A stretch of DNA of 64,000 nt from Martinezella lusitana (lineage in GTDB: Bacteria; Pseudomonadota; Alphaproteobacteria; Rhizobiales; Rhizobiaceae), in NCBI RefSeq assembly GCF_014207095.1, contig NZ_JACHBG010000002.1, positions 1 through 64,000 of the forward strand, given 5' to 3'. Position numbers and translations under genes: made by a program. Below the pieces are notes generated by a model. That model saw only the letters and a list, made by a program, of their open reading frames with translations, was not told where the DNA came from and searched no databases. This document shows, in pieces, positions 8,455-17,177 of this stretch (positions are counted from its first letter, which is position 1; each line of letters begins with the position of its first letter).

Positions 8455-8856
8455 ACTGTGGGAAAACGCACCGGGATGAGCTGCAGATGCGATGCTGCTG
8501 TCGCAATGGGCAGTCGATACATCGCCGTCGGCTATAAGCTAGCGGGAAGCGTATCAGAGGGCGATCGACGAGGTGAGACGGTTGTGCGCAACCCAACTAT
8601 TCAGTCCCGGTTTCTTGTTGGTTTGAATCTCTCTGTCTCGTGGGCCAACCGTTGGATGTGTGAAAGCCGGGCTACATGCACAGCTCAGGTTCATTACGCA
8701 CGGTCTTCGGGGCAGACTGGCAAAGTAGCTTTTGATATCCTTTGGATTTGTCGGATAGTCCGTGCAATTACGTAGTGATGTGCATCGGCTCCGTCACGAA
8801 AACATGCTAAATTACTGATTTATTTGGAGAGAGCTAGTAGCTGCCGTCGATTGAAA
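8455..8856. other. Intergenic stretch with no supported gene
   Basis: About 400 bp between the barrel terminator and the Sel1 gene. One frame is open (8437-8775, plus), but it starts inside the terminator, has irregular composition and resembles nothing I know, so I do not call it. Base composition is clearly more AT-rich than the flanking core genes. Confidence 0.5.
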
Positions 8857-9591
8857 TTATTCGTACATCCGCTTTAAGTTCTCGCAACCTTGCGTCACTC
8901 CGCCATCGCATGCCTGTTTATAAAGCCGTCTGGCAGTGGTAAAGTCCTGTGGCATGCCTTGGCCAAGTTCGTATATCGCACCAAGGTTGTTGCAGCCCGT
9001 CATGTTTCCACCATCGCACGCCTGTTTGTGGAACTGTGCGGCGATGGCATAATTTTGTGATATACCTCTTCCGGCGTAATACATCTGCCCGAGATTGTTG
9101 CAACTTCGCATCTCTCCGCCATCGCACGCCTGTTTGTAAAACCGTGCAGCGGTGGCGTAATCCTGTGACACGCCTCTGCCGTTTTGGGAGAATACTCCAA
9201 GGTTGAAGCAACTTTGCATCTCTCCGCCATCACACGCCTTTGTGTATAAAGATACCGCCATACCGTAATCTTGCGCCACGCCCTTACCATCCATGTACAT
9301 GATCCCGAGTCCTCCGCAACCTGTCATCTCTCCGCCATCACAGGCCCTTTGTAAGAGCTGTGCGGCGATGGCGTAGTTCTGTGGTATCCCGTTGCCCCTC
9401 GCGTACATAAGCCCAAGCACCACACATTCTGTCTTAATTCCGATGTCGCAGAGCTTTTTCTCTAGTTCGGCTTCAATGCTTGTTGAATTCTGTTCGGCCA
9501 AAGCCATGTCAGGAATCCAGAACAACAATAGCAACGGCAGGAGCGCGCCGCGACGAGTGCGGGACAAAATGGGTGAGGCAACTTGAAACAT
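8857..9591 (-). CDS. Secreted cysteine-rich Sel1-repeat protein (Hcp-like)
   Basis: 244 residues. A signal peptide (RRGALLPLLLLFWIPDMALA) is followed by five and a half tandem Sel1 units of exactly 36 residues, starting at residues 48, 84, 120, 156, 192 and 228. Each unit opens CDGG, has a second cysteine eight residues later, and continues with NLGxxYxxGxGxxQDY. Paired cysteines per 36-residue helical hairpin are the hallmark of Helicobacter Hcp-type proteins, which are disulphide-stabilised and periplasmic or secreted. Function in rhizobia is unknown; Sel1 proteins often act as protein-protein scaffolds (for example in exopolysaccharide signalling). The gene is less GC-rich than its neighbours and has no operon partner. 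Confidence 0.85.
   Translation of the reverse strand: MFQVASPILSRTRRGALLPLLLLFWIPDMALAEQNSTSIEAELEKKLCDIGIKTECVVLGLMYARGNGIPQNYAIAAQLLQRACDGGEMTGCGGLGIMYMDGKGVAQDYGMAVSLYTKACDGGEMQSCFNLGVFSQNGRGVSQDYATAARFYKQACDGGEMRSCNNLGQMYYAGRGISQNYAIAAQFHKQACDGGNMTGCNNLGAIYELGQGMPQDFTTARRLYKQACDGGVTQGCENLKRMYE
8911..9450 (-). repeat. 108-bp tandem coding repeat (Sel1 units)
   Basis: Five consecutive 108-bp units in the Sel1 gene share long identical stretches, for example the GCCATCGCACGCCTGTTT-type segment recurring about every 108 bases on the plus strand. The periodicity equals the 36-residue protein repeat, so the array probably grew by recent in-frame duplication. Confidence 0.75.
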
Positions 9592-10346
9592 TGGGAAGCT
9601 CCCGGACTTAGAAGGAATTCATTCTGCCGCGCGGACTATAGCCTGTTCAAACGTCAGATTATCATCTTTGCCTTCGTTCGCGGAAGGGAAGATGATCATT
9701 CCCTAGGTTGCGTCAAAATAAAGGGCCGGTTCTGAGACGCCGTTTGCGAAAAAACCTAACGAAATATCAAATCGTTCTGAGTGTCGTGTTTTACACTCCC
9801 ATTGATCCCAAGCAGCTTTTTGAATGCGAATGGGCGAATTTTACAGCTAGGCCTTTGTGCTAAAGACAATAAGTCGAGCTTCCCAAGCTGATGCTCTACG
9901 GAAGGAACGTCTGCAAAAGCGTCGCCATCGCCCCAAACGCCGTCGCCACTGCCGTCCATCTTGCGGAGATCTTGTTGAGGCGTGATTTTCTATGGAAACC
10001 TGAACGATCTCAGTTATCCATGCCATCGTTCGCTGTTCATCTATTACCGGTTCAAAGCCAGCTTTGTATGGATGGAATTCGATGAGGCTGGACTTAGCCA
10101 GTACCAAGCGCCAGCAAGGCCGGAAACAAAGCTGCAGATCGCGGCGTATGCCATTGAAATGCTGCCTAACGTCATTCACCATGTCCCCAAAGTCTTAGAC
10201 AAAGGCGCAGAACCGAGAACATTGTGCACGGATTTTGCACCGATCACCTTTGCTATTCAGGCTAGTTTCTGTGCAATTACGTCAATTTGCGCACGCCTAA
10301 TCCCGATGATGGCAACTGACAAATATATGATATGTAATGGAAAAAC
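9592..10346. other. Gene-poor, AT-rich stretch next to tRNA-Thr
   Basis: About 755 bp with only short overlapping open frames on both strands (for example 9847-10182 minus and 9982-10368 plus). None has a convincing ribosome site, composition or family resemblance. It may hold decayed genes. It ends at the 3' side of the tRNA-Thr gene, a typical integration position, but I see no transposase or integrase remnant and no clear copy of the tRNA end further left. Confidence 0.45.
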
Positions 10347-10421
10347 TGGTGCTGCTAGAGAGATTTGAACTCTCGGCCTCTCCCTTACCAAGGGAGTGCT
10401 CTACCCCTGAGCTATAGCAGC
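10347..10421 (-). tRNA. tRNA-Thr (anticodon GGT)
   Basis: Read on the minus strand, GCTGCTA at the 5' end pairs with TAGCAGC near the 3' end. A D-arm (GCTC/GAGC), a CTCCC-TTGGTAA-GGGAG anticodon arm, a GAGAG-TTCAAAT-CTCTC T-arm and an encoded CCA are all present. The anticodon loop centre is GGT, giving threonine. Confidence 0.95.
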
Positions 10422-10577
10422 AATCCGTGGCGCCACTCAAGTGCGCCGTATTGGGCGAGGCGGCTATTGCCATAGGTGGAGGCCGAGTGCAAGTCGCAAA
10501 TTGCAAGTTCTGTGAAAGATCGTTGGAAAAAATGTGTCGGTCTTTTGACAGGCGGTGTTTTCGGCTATGGAAAAGCC

Positions 10578-10811
10578 ATGGGCGCAGACAAGACGAAAAT
10601 CGATGAAGGGCAGGCTTTGCAGGGTGGTTCGACGCCCGGCGAGGCGGGCGAAGGCGTGAAGCAGATCACCGAGGCGGATCGGCGGCGGGAGCGCGCGGCG
10701 CAGAAGCTCAGGGAGAATCTGTCGCGACGCAAACAGCAGGTGCGGGCGCGCCGCGCCGGCCAGGCCGACGAGACGGATGGGCTGCCGGCGGCAAAAGCAG
10801 GGGATGACTAG
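10578..10811 (+). CDS. Small charged hypothetical protein upstream of murA
   Basis: 77 residues from the ATG that starts MGADKTKIDEG. A GTG at 10476 in the same frame is an alternative, but it would add a poorly coding stretch reaching towards the tRNA gene. The protein is hydrophilic, with an Arg/Glu/Lys-rich central helix (ITEADRRRERAAQKL, then SRRKQQVRARRAG), and has no membrane or signal segment. Small proteins of this sort are often found ahead of murA in rhizobia, but I know of no function. The start codon and the coding status are both moderately uncertain. Confidence 0.5.
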   Translation: MGADKTKIDEGQALQGGSTPGEAGEGVKQITEADRRRERAAQKLRENLSRRKQQVRARRAGQADETDGLPAAKAGDD

Positions 10812-10972
10812 GGCGCTGCCGCAAAATTGGACGAATCGCGTTGATTCATGTCGTCCATCATCAAACGAATTGATGCGTTAATCTATTTCGTCTAAATAGC
10901 GCTTTTTCCCTAAGCGCGTGGACATTGGCGCACGGAACTTCAGGAAAGGCGGGCCTCGCCCGTATTACACAT

Positions 10973-12265
10973 ATGGATCGTATCAGGATTGTCGGCGGCA
11001 ATGAGCTTAACGGTATCATTCCGATCTCCGGCGCCAAGAATGCCGCCCTGCCGCTGATGATCGCCTCGCTTCTGACCAGCGATACCCTGACGCTCGAAAA
11101 CGTGCCGCATCTGGCCGATGTCGAGCTTCTGATGCGCATCCTCGGCAATCACGGCGTTGACGTTGCCGTCAACGGCCGTCGCGAGCGCCAGGAAGACGGC
11201 TATTCCCGCACGATCCACTTCACCTGCCGTACCATCGTCGATACCACAGCGCCCTACGAGCTGGTCGCCAAGATGCGCGCGAGCTTCTGGGTCATCGGGC
11301 CGCTGCTTGCCCGCGAGGGCCAGGCGCGCGTCTCGCTGCCCGGCGGCTGCGCCATCGGCACGCGTCCGGTCGATCTCTTCATCGAGGGTCTCGAGGCGCT
11401 CGGCGCCACCATGGAAATCGACGGCGGCTATATCAACGCCACCGCGCCGAAGGGCGGCCTCATCGGCGCCCGCTATGTCTTCCCGAAGGTTTCCGTCGGC
11501 GCGACGCATGTGCTGATGATGGCGGCGACGCTTGCCCGCGGCACGACCGTGATCGGCAATGCCGCCCGTGAGCCTGAGGTCGTCGATCTCGCCAACTGCC
11601 TGATCGCCATGGGCGCCAAGATTTCCGGCGCCGGCACCAGCACAATCACCATCGAAGGCGTCACCTCGCTCTCCGGCGCCCGTCATCGCGTGCTGCCGGA
11701 TCGTATCGAGACCGGCACCTATGCCATGGCGGTCGCCATGACGGGCGGCGACGTCACGCTCGAAAACACCGACATCGCGCTGCTCGATACGGCGCTCGAA
11801 AGCCTGCGCCGGGCCGGCGCTGACGTTTCGCAGACCAACAATGGCATCCGCATCATGCGCAATGGCGGCGGCATCAAGCCCGTCGACGTCGTCACCGATC
11901 CTTTCCCCGGCTTCCCGACCGACCTGCAGGCGCAGTTCATGGCGCTGATGACGCGCTCGTCCGGCATTTCGCACATCACCGAGACGATCTTCGAAAACCG
12001 CTTCATGCATGTGCAGGAGCTTGCCCGCCTCGGCGCCAAGATCTCTCTGTCAGGTCAGACGGCCCGCATCGAGGGTGTCGAGAAACTGAAGGGTGCGCCT
12101 GTCATGGCGACGGACCTTCGCGCTTCCGTCTCGCTCGTCATCGCCGGCCTTGCCGCCGAAGGCGAGACGCTGGTGTCGCGCATCTATCACCTCGATCGCG
12201 GCTTCGAGCGGCTGGAAGACAAGCTGACCCGTTGCGGCGCCATCGTCGAGCGCATCAGCGACTAA
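10973..12265 (+). CDS. murA: UDP-N-acetylglucosamine 1-carboxyvinyltransferase
   Basis: 430 residues of the EPSP-synthase fold. It carries out the first committed step of peptidoglycan synthesis, transferring enolpyruvyl from PEP to UDP-GlcNAc. The start at [20 protein letters not shown] fits the family better than an upstream in-frame ATG at 10925. Visible are [15 protein letters not shown] (residues 20-34) and the catalytic cysteine C126 in [14 protein letters not shown], the residue attacked by fosfomycin. The C-terminal half repeats the inside-out barrel with [18 protein letters not shown] strong stem-loop follows about 100 bp after the stop. Confidence 0.96.
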   Translation: MDRIRIVGGNELNGIIPISGAKNAALPLMIASLLTSDTLTLENVPHLADVELLMRILGNHGVDVAVNGRRERQEDGYSRTIHFTCRTIVDTTAPYELVAKMRASFWVIGPLLAREGQARVSLPGGCAIGTRPVDLFIEGLEALGATMEIDGGYINATAPKGGLIGARYVFPKVSVGATHVLMMAATLARGTTVIGNAAREPEVVDLANCLIAMGAKISGAGTSTITIEGVTSLSGARHRVLPDRIETGTYAMAVAMTGGDVTLENTDIALLDTALESLRRAGADVSQTNNGIRIMRNGGGIKPVDVVTDPFPGFPTDLQAQFMALMTRSSGISHITETIFENRFMHVQELARLGAKISLSGQTARIEGVEKLKGAPVMATDLRASVSLVIAGLAAEGETLVSRIYHLDRGFERLEDKLTRCGAIVERISD

Positions 12266-12369
12266 GGTCATCCGCTCTGTCGGGCCGGTGCCTTTGATGC
12301 ATGGCCAGCCTTCGCCGCGATATGGCGGCGAATGGCCCTGCAAGATGCGTCAATTCCAATTCTTGTCGT

Positions 12370-12397
12370 GAAGAGAGCGGGCAAGCCCGCTTTCTTC
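12370..12397 (+). terminator. Stem-loop downstream of murA
   Basis: GAAGAGAGCGGGC pairs with GCCCGCTTTCTTC (one G-T pair) across a two-base AA centre. The GC-rich top and the T-rich 3' arm fit a terminator between murA and the DUF2948 gene. Confidence 0.6.
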
Positions 12398-12486
12398 GGT
12401 TGCGTCTTTGGCGCTCTCATCTTATGTCCACAGAAGAGAAATGTCGGAGACGGCGTTTGCTGGCGCGATCGGGGATTAAGGAGCGA

Positions 12487-12930
12487 ATGAGCAATCTCAA
12501 GCTAATGGCACTCGACAACGAGGATCTGGCCGTCATCTCCGCGCATATGCAGGATAGCGTTTTCAAGGTCGGCGACATGTCCTTCGCGCCGAAGCTCGAG
12601 CAATTCTCGCTTGCTGCCAATCGTTTCGACTGGGCACGCTCGGAAGAGCGCAAGAAGTCCTACGAGCGCCATCGTGCCGCGCTCGTGTTCAAGCGAGTGC
12701 AGGCGGTGCGCTCCAACGGCATCGATCGGCGCAAGCGCGATGACGTGCTGTCGCTGCTCGCCATCCGCTTCGAGCAGAGGGGCGAAGGCCCCGACGGCAC
12801 GATCGAACTGGCGCTTGCCGGCAATGCCACCATCGTGCTCGATGTCGAATGCATCGAGGCCCAGCTTGCCGATATCGGCGGGGCGTGGGAAACGGCGCAT
12901 AAGCCGCGACATCCGGATGCCGGCGAATAG
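12487..12930 (+). CDS. DUF2948 family protein
   Basis: 147 residues starting MSNLKLMALDNEDLAVISAH. An excellent ribosome site (AAGGAG, three bases before the ATG) makes this start preferable to the open frame reaching back to 12301. I recognise the DUF2948 pattern (MQDSVFKVGDMSF..., RFDW, the late VLDVECIEAQLADIGGAW), an alphaproteobacterial family without known function that is usually found just before hisD. Cytosolic, no catalytic motif seen. It is followed after 59 bp by hisD on the same strand, probably co-transcribed. Confidence 0.85.
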   Translation: MSNLKLMALDNEDLAVISAHMQDSVFKVGDMSFAPKLEQFSLAANRFDWARSEERKKSYERHRAALVFKRVQAVRSNGIDRRKRDDVLSLLAIRFEQRGEGPDGTIELALAGNATIVLDVECIEAQLADIGGAWETAHKPRHPDAGE

Positions 12931-12989
12931 GTAACGGCGGTTAGGTTTTCGCCGCCAAAGGCGGCTGCAGTGAAAGAGGAATATCAGCG

Positions 12990-14288
12990 TTGGCTATCTG
13001 GCTGGATCAGGCGTCGGAAGGATTCGAGCAGCAGTTCGCCGCTTTCCTGACGACGAAGCGGGAAGTGTCCGAGGATGTGAACGCCGTTGTGCGCGGCATC
13101 ATCGACGATGTGCGGACACGCGGCGATGAGGCTCTTGCGCATTATTCCAAGAAGTTTGAAGGCATCGATTTCGCAACCACACCCATGCGCGTCAGCGAAG
13201 CGGAGATCGATGCGGCGATCGAGGCTGTTCCGGCCGAAGTGCTCGGCGCGCTGAGGGTCGCTGCGACCCGCATCGAATCGCATCATCGCCGCCAGCTGCC
13301 GAAGGACGATATCTACGAAGACGATCTCGGCGTCGGTCTCGGCTCGCGCTGGACGGCGATCGAAGCCGTCGGCCTCTATGTGCCGGGCGGCACGGCGAGC
13401 TATCCGAGTTCCGTGCTGATGAACGCCGTACCGGCAAAGGTCGCTGGCGTTGACCGCATCGTCATCGCAGTGCCGACGATGGGCGGCGCCATCAATCCGG
13501 CGGTGCTTGCGGCTGCTCGCCTCGCCGGCGTCGAGGAAATCTACCGCATCGGCGGCGCGCAGGCGATCGCGGCGCTTGCCTATGGCACCGAGACGATCGC
13601 ACCGGTCGCCAAGATCACCGGCCCCGGCAACGCCTATGTCGCCGCCGCCAAGCGCCATGTCTTCGGCACTGTCGGCATCGATATGATCGCCGGCCCTTCC
13701 GAAGTGCTTATCATTGCCGACAAGAACAATGATCCGGACTGGCTTGCCGCGGATCTCTTGGCGCAGGCCGAGCATGATGAAGGCGCACAGTCGATTCTGA
13801 TCACCGACGATGCCGAATTCGGCAAGGCGGTGGAGGGCGCTGTCGAGCGCCAGCTCAAGCAACTGAACCGGTCGAAGACGGCGGCAGCCAGCTGGCGGGA
13901 TTTTGGCGCCATCATTCTGGTTTCCGATCTCAAGCAGGCCATTCCGCTCGCAAACCGCATCGCGGCCGAGCATCTGGAACTCGCACTCGACGATCCGGAG
14001 CCGCTGCTGGCCGGTATCCGCAATGCCGGCGCGATCTTCGTCGGCCGCCATACGCCTGAAGTGATCGGCGATTATGTCGGCGGTTCCAACCACGTGCTGC
14101 CGACGGCGCGCTCCGCTCGCTTCTCCTCCGGCCTTTCCGTGCTGGATTTCGTCAAGCGTACGTCTATCCTCCGGCTCGGTCCGGAGCAGTTTCGCGCGCT
14201 CGGACCGGCGGCGATCGCGCTTGCCAATTCCGAAGGGCTCGACGCACATGCGCGGTCGGTTGCGATCCGCCTTAATCTCGAGGGGTAA
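12990..14288 (+). CDS. hisD: Histidinol dehydrogenase
   Basis: 432 residues. It catalyses the last two steps of histidine synthesis, the NAD-dependent oxidation of L-histidinol to histidine, in the cytosol as a zinc-dependent dimer. Family landmarks include AVGLYVPGGTASYPSSVLMN, ITGPGNAYVAAAKRHVFG, GIDMIAGPSEVLI, the zinc-site region QAEHDEGAQS and the HTPEVIGDYVGGSNHVLPT loop. Translation appears to start at TTG (12990), with AAAGAGGA upstream and MAIWLDQ as first residues. It is followed after 3 bp by the UPF0262 gene, so the two are surely co-transcribed. Confidence 0.95.
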   Translation: MAIWLDQASEGFEQQFAAFLTTKREVSEDVNAVVRGIIDDVRTRGDEALAHYSKKFEGIDFATTPMRVSEAEIDAAIEAVPAEVLGALRVAATRIESHHRRQLPKDDIYEDDLGVGLGSRWTAIEAVGLYVPGGTASYPSSVLMNAVPAKVAGVDRIVIAVPTMGGAINPAVLAAARLAGVEEIYRIGGAQAIAALAYGTETIAPVAKITGPGNAYVAAAKRHVFGTVGIDMIAGPSEVLIIADKNNDPDWLAADLLAQAEHDEGAQSILITDDAEFGKAVEGAVERQLKQLNRSKTAAASWRDFGAIILVSDLKQAIPLANRIAAEHLELALDDPEPLLAGIRNAGAIFVGRHTPEVIGDYVGGSNHVLPTARSARFSSGLSVLDFVKRTSILRLGPEQFRALGPAAIALANSEGLDAHARSVAIRLNLEG

Positions 14289-14291
14289 GGT

Positions 14292-14765
14292 ATGGCCAAG
14301 GGCGTCTTCCGGCTGAGCGATGTTGTCCTGGACGACACGATCGGCCGTTCGACGCCGGACGTCGAGCACGAACGCGCCGTCGCCATCTTCGATTTGATCG
14401 AGGAAAACAGCTTCCAGCCCGTTGGGCACAAGGGCGGCCCCTATTTGCTCAACCTCTCGCTGGTCAACCAGAAGCTCGTCTTCGACATCCGCATCGAGGA
14501 TGGCAGCATCGTCGCCACGCATATTCTGTCGCTGACGCCGTTTCGACGCATCGTGAAGGACTACTTCATGATCTGCGAGAGCTATTACGAGGCGATCCGT
14601 TCGGCCACGCCAAGCCGCATCGAGGCGATCGACATGGGCCGGCGCGGCATTCACAATGAAGGCTCCCAAACGCTGATGGACCGGCTGGACGGCAAAATTA
14701 CCGTCGATTTCGACACGGCCCGCCGGCTCTTCACGCTCGTCTGCGTACTCCATTGGCGCGGGTGA
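14292..14765 (+). CDS. UPF0262 family protein
   Basis: 157 residues, an alphaproteobacterial family of unknown role. Recognisable stretches are [20 protein letters not shown] at the N-terminus, [21 protein letters not shown], and the central [20 protein letters not shown]. No transmembrane segment or signal peptide is present. It lies 3 bp after hisD and just ahead of a low-molecular-weight phosphatase gene, an arrangement well conserved in rhizobia and brucellae. That conservation suggests a shared transcript rather than a role in histidine synthesis. Confidence 0.9.
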   Translation: MAKGVFRLSDVVLDDTIGRSTPDVEHERAVAIFDLIEENSFQPVGHKGGPYLLNLSLVNQKLVFDIRIEDGSIVATHILSLTPFRRIVKDYFMICESYYEAIRSATPSRIEAIDMGRRGIHNEGSQTLMDRLDGKITVDFDTARRLFTLVCVLHWRG

Positions 14766-14770
14766 CCGGC

Positions 14771-15250
14771 ATGGAGCAGCCGCAGGAGCAGAGGCAGGGG
14801 GGCGAGTACAACGGCAAAGCGCCCGGCGCCATCCTCTTCATGTGCGGGCTCAATGCCATCCGCTCGCCGATGGCCGAAGCGATTGCGCGCAGCATGCTGC
14901 CGCAGGGCACCTATATCGCCTCGGCCGGCGTGCGTGCCGGCGAGCGTAATCCCTTCGTAGACGTCGTGCTCGATGAGATCGGGCTTTCGCTGGGGCGCCG
15001 GCAGCCGCAAACCCTGGAGGAGCTGGAGGACGACTTCTTCGATGTCATCATCACGCTCTCGCCGGAGGCGCATCACGCGGCGCTTGAGCTGACGCGGGCG
15101 AACGCCATAGAGGTCATCTATTGGCCGACCATGGACCCCTCTGCGACCGATGGCACGCGTGACCAGGTTCTCGATGCCTATCGCGGCGTTCGGGACCATC
15201 TGCTGGGCCTGATTGAAAGCCGACTTGTGGAGCATCGCGGTTCGCTTTAG
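14771..15250 (+). CDS. Low-molecular-weight protein-tyrosine-phosphatase-like protein
   Basis: About 159 residues. The C-x5-R phosphate loop is CGLNAIRS (C25, R31) near the N-terminus, and a late aspartate (MDPSATDG) could be the general acid. The family includes LMW phosphotyrosine phosphatases and ArsC-type arsenate reductases. The glycine-leucine-asparagine loop here is typical of a rhizobial branch with no defined substrate. I use the ATG at 14771; a TTG at 14753 or GTG at 14762 would overlap the UPF0262 gene slightly. It belongs to the hisD operon by spacing. Confidence 0.85.
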   Translation: MEQPQEQRQGGEYNGKAPGAILFMCGLNAIRSPMAEAIARSMLPQGTYIASAGVRAGERNPFVDVVLDEIGLSLGRRQPQTLEELEDDFFDVIITLSPEAHHAALELTRANAIEVIYWPTMDPSATDGTRDQVLDAYRGVRDHLLGLIESRLVEHRGSL

Positions 15251-15392
15251 AGCTGCCGATGAAACAAATGCAGAAACCCTTATCAACGAGGTTCACAAAA
15301 CCGCGGCGATTGTGTAGTTTCCGCGCAATTTCCGGCGACCCCCGGCTTTCTGCCATGGGCGCCGACCCCAACCGACAGGAAAAGAAGCTTTA

Positions 15393-15611
15393 ATGCCGAA
15401 AGAAGAAGTCCTCGAATTTCCCGGTGTCGTCACCGAACTCCTGCCGAACGCGACTTTCCGCGTGAAGCTGGAAAACGAGCATGAGATCATCGCCCACACT
15501 GCGGGCCGCATGCGCAAGAACCGCATCCGCGTTCTTGCCGGCGACAAGGTGCTGGTGGAAATGACCCCTTACGACCTGACCAAGGGCCGCATCACCTACC
15601 GTTTCAAGTAG
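15393..15611 (+). CDS. infA: Translation initiation factor IF-1
   Basis: 72 residues, the exact family length: a single S1/OB-fold domain that binds the ribosomal A site during initiation. The sequence runs [20 protein letters not shown], then [18 protein letters not shown] and ends GRITYRFK, almost the consensus. AGGAAAAGAAG lies upstream of the ATG. A 142-bp gap separates it from the phosphatase gene, so it probably has its own promoter. It is followed by a palindromic repeat and maf. Confidence 0.97.
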   Translation: MPKEEVLEFPGVVTELLPNATFRVKLENEHEIIAHTAGRMRKNRIRVLAGDKVLVEMTPYDLTKGRITYRFK

Positions 15612-15637
15612 TTCGCCGCGCTCTGTTCAAAGAAGTC

Positions 15638-15685
15638 GAGCATGATGTCGTCCGAAATCCTCTAACACTTTTCGGCATCATGCTC
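15638..15685. repeat. Palindromic repeat between infA and maf
   Basis: GAGCATGATG at 15638 and CATCATGCTC at 15676 are perfect 10-bp inverted arms. Inner arms TCCGAAA and TTTTCGG extend the stem. This GCATGATG...CATCATGC hairpin is a well-known type of rhizobial intergenic palindrome and differs in sequence from the repeats at 91 and 24621. It may also help to end the infA transcript. Confidence 0.75.
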
Positions 15686-15725
15686 TGGAGCGCGTTTTCA
15701 TTCCCGCATGACAGGTCGAGGTCTG

Positions 15726-16346
15726 ATGGCGTTGAAACATAAGCTGATACTGGCCTCCGGATCGCCGCGTCGCGTCGAACTGTTGCATCAGTCCGGCATC
15801 GAACCCGCGCGCCTCATGCCGATGGATATCGACGAAGCACCTAAGAAGTCTGAGCATCCGCGCTCGCTTGCGCGGCGGCTTTCGGCTGAGAAGGGCGAGG
15901 CGGCTTACGCGGCCATCAAGAGCGATGCCGCCTGGCAGGGCAGCTATATCCTGTCGGCCGATACGGTGGTGGCGGTCGGGCGTCGCATCCTGCCGAAGGC
16001 GGAATTCGTCGACGAGGCTTCGTCGGCGCTGCATCTGCTCTCCGGTCGCGGTCATGTGGTCTATACCGGCATCTGCCTGATCACGCCGGATCGCAAGCTG
16101 CGCCAGAAGGTCGTCGAGACCAAGGTACGCTTCAAGCGGCTTTCGGGCTTCGACATCGAAATGTACCTGGCGTCAGGCCAGTGGCGCGGCAAGGCCGGAG
16201 CCTATGGCATTCAGGGGCTTGCAGGCTCCTTCGTGCAGAAACTTGTCGGCTCCTACACCAATGTCGTCGGATTGCCGCTTTATGAAACCATGCTTCTGCT
16301 GGCGGGCGAGGGCTTCGATGTTCACGCCGGATGGCAGGAAGGATAG
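15726..16346 (+). CDS. maf: Maf family nucleotide pyrophosphatase
   Basis: 206 residues beginning [20 protein letters not shown], the Maf signature (ASxSPRR). Further landmarks are [15 protein letters not shown] and [20 protein letters not shown]. Maf proteins hydrolyse non-canonical or modified nucleoside triphosphates (house-cleaning dTTP/UTP/m7GTP pyrophosphatases) and influence septum formation in some bacteria. An in-frame ATG at 15708 would add six residues. It is directly followed (4 bp) by yacG, which suggests translational coupling. Confidence 0.93.
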   Translation: MALKHKLILASGSPRRVELLHQSGIEPARLMPMDIDEAPKKSEHPRSLARRLSAEKGEAAYAAIKSDAAWQGSYILSADTVVAVGRRILPKAEFVDEASSALHLLSGRGHVVYTGICLITPDRKLRQKVVETKVRFKRLSGFDIEMYLASGQWRGKAGAYGIQGLAGSFVQKLVGSYTNVVGLPLYETMLLLAGEGFDVHAGWQEG

Positions 16347-16350
16347 CGAC

Positions 16351-16566
16351 ATGGCGAAAATCGAAGAGATCAAGGTGGGCTCGAAGGTCGAGCCGCTGCG
16401 CAAGACGCGCCCCTGCGCCGAATGCGGCCAGCCTTCGGTGCGCGAACACTATCCATTCTGTTCGGATCGCTGCCGCTCGCTCGATCTTTCGCGCTGGCTG
16501 AACGGCTCCTATGCCATCCCCGTCACAGAGGATGAGACGAAGGCCGACGGCTCCGATCAGGGCTGA
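16351..16566 (+). CDS. yacG: DNA gyrase inhibitor / zinc-binding protein YacG
   Basis: 71 residues, starting MAKIEEIKVGSKVEPLRK. A four-cysteine zinc site is clear: CAEC followed by FCSDRC (pattern C-x2-C-x12-C-x3-C), then the typical LDLSRWLNGSYAIP. E. coli YacG binds the GyrB C-terminus and blocks DNA binding. It is encoded 4 bp after maf with AAGGA upstream, the usual rhizobial order, and the tRNA-Phe gene lies about 200 bp further on. Confidence 0.92.
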   Translation: MAKIEEIKVGSKVEPLRKTRPCAECGQPSVREHYPFCSDRCRSLDLSRWLNGSYAIPVTEDETKADGSDQG

Positions 16567-16762
16567 ACGCGGTTTTCCCGCGTTGCCTGAGCTTACGAAC
16601 CCTTTCATTTTGTTCGCGAATTACCAAAATTCCATTTCCTGTCAAAAAAGAGTCATTTGCTGCTGGACATGGCCGAACAAGATGCTATAACCCCGCTCGC
16701 TTCCGGGGCGAACCAACCGCCCAGCGCCTCTCAAGGTTCTTCTTTCGACGCGAAGCCTGGAT

Positions 16763-16838
16763 GCCCAGATAGCTCAGTTGGTAGAGCAGCGGATTGAAAA
16801 TCCGCGTGTCGCTGGTTCGATTCCGGCTCTGGGCACCA
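16763..16838 (+). tRNA. tRNA-Phe (anticodon GAA)
   Basis: Acceptor arms GCCCAGA and TCTGGGC, D-arm GCTC/GAGC, anticodon arm GCGGATT-GAA-AATCCGC, T-arm with GGTTCGATTCC, and an encoded CCA end. The anticodon GAA reads phenylalanine codons. Confidence 0.97.
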
Positions 16839-17177
16839 TCTTTTCTCCCAAATCGTGCTGACAATGGAACCCGACGCTGGCTTCGACCATTTCTCGTTGA
16901 GAGCGGGTTTTCACAGGCAAAGCCTGTGGAAGTTCCATAGTGAGAATATGCATCCTATGATGAGTTCTTTGTCATCACGACAACTTGAAGGTTGCGCTTC
17001 ATTAATTCGGTGTACGAGTACTTCAAGATGTTGATGGCATTTGCAATCAGGCGTACGAATTATTGTACGGGTCACCTATTGATTCGAAGAGACTGATACC
17101 GCACCTTAGATACTAGCGGGATCAAGTGATCTCGTTAAGTCCAGCGTTTATTTGCAATAGCAAGCTAACGGGGCGCC
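16839..17177. other. Leader/promoter region of the prkA operon
   Basis: About 340 bp without a gene. CACAGGC-AAA-GCCTGTG (16912-16928) is a perfect 7-bp hairpin that could end tRNA-Phe transcription. CGTAC, eight bases, GTACG (17053-17070) is a second inverted repeat about 110 bases before the prkA start and may be a regulatory site. I could not identify a convincing -35/-10 pair. Confidence 0.4.

Noticed and set aside
8437..8775. 112-codon plus-strand open frame after the barrel gene
   Set aside because: Its start lies inside the terminator hairpin, and there is no ribosome site or recognisable sequence.
9847..10182. 111-codon minus-strand open frame in the AT-rich stretch
   Set aside because: The C-terminal part is mostly Arg/Trp/Ser repeats and nothing resembles a known protein; possible decayed sequence only.
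10347..10421. Idea that the tRNA-Thr end is duplicated as an attachment site
   Set aside because: I looked for the tRNA 3' sequence in the AT-rich stretch and saw no convincing copy; the GAGAGAGCTAG near 8827 is too short and imperfect.
12984..14753. 589-codon open frame antisense to hisD and UPF0262
   Set aside because: It is a mirror of high-GC codon usage. The sense strand encodes unmistakable HisD, and the antisense product has Arg/Asp-rich composition without any motif.
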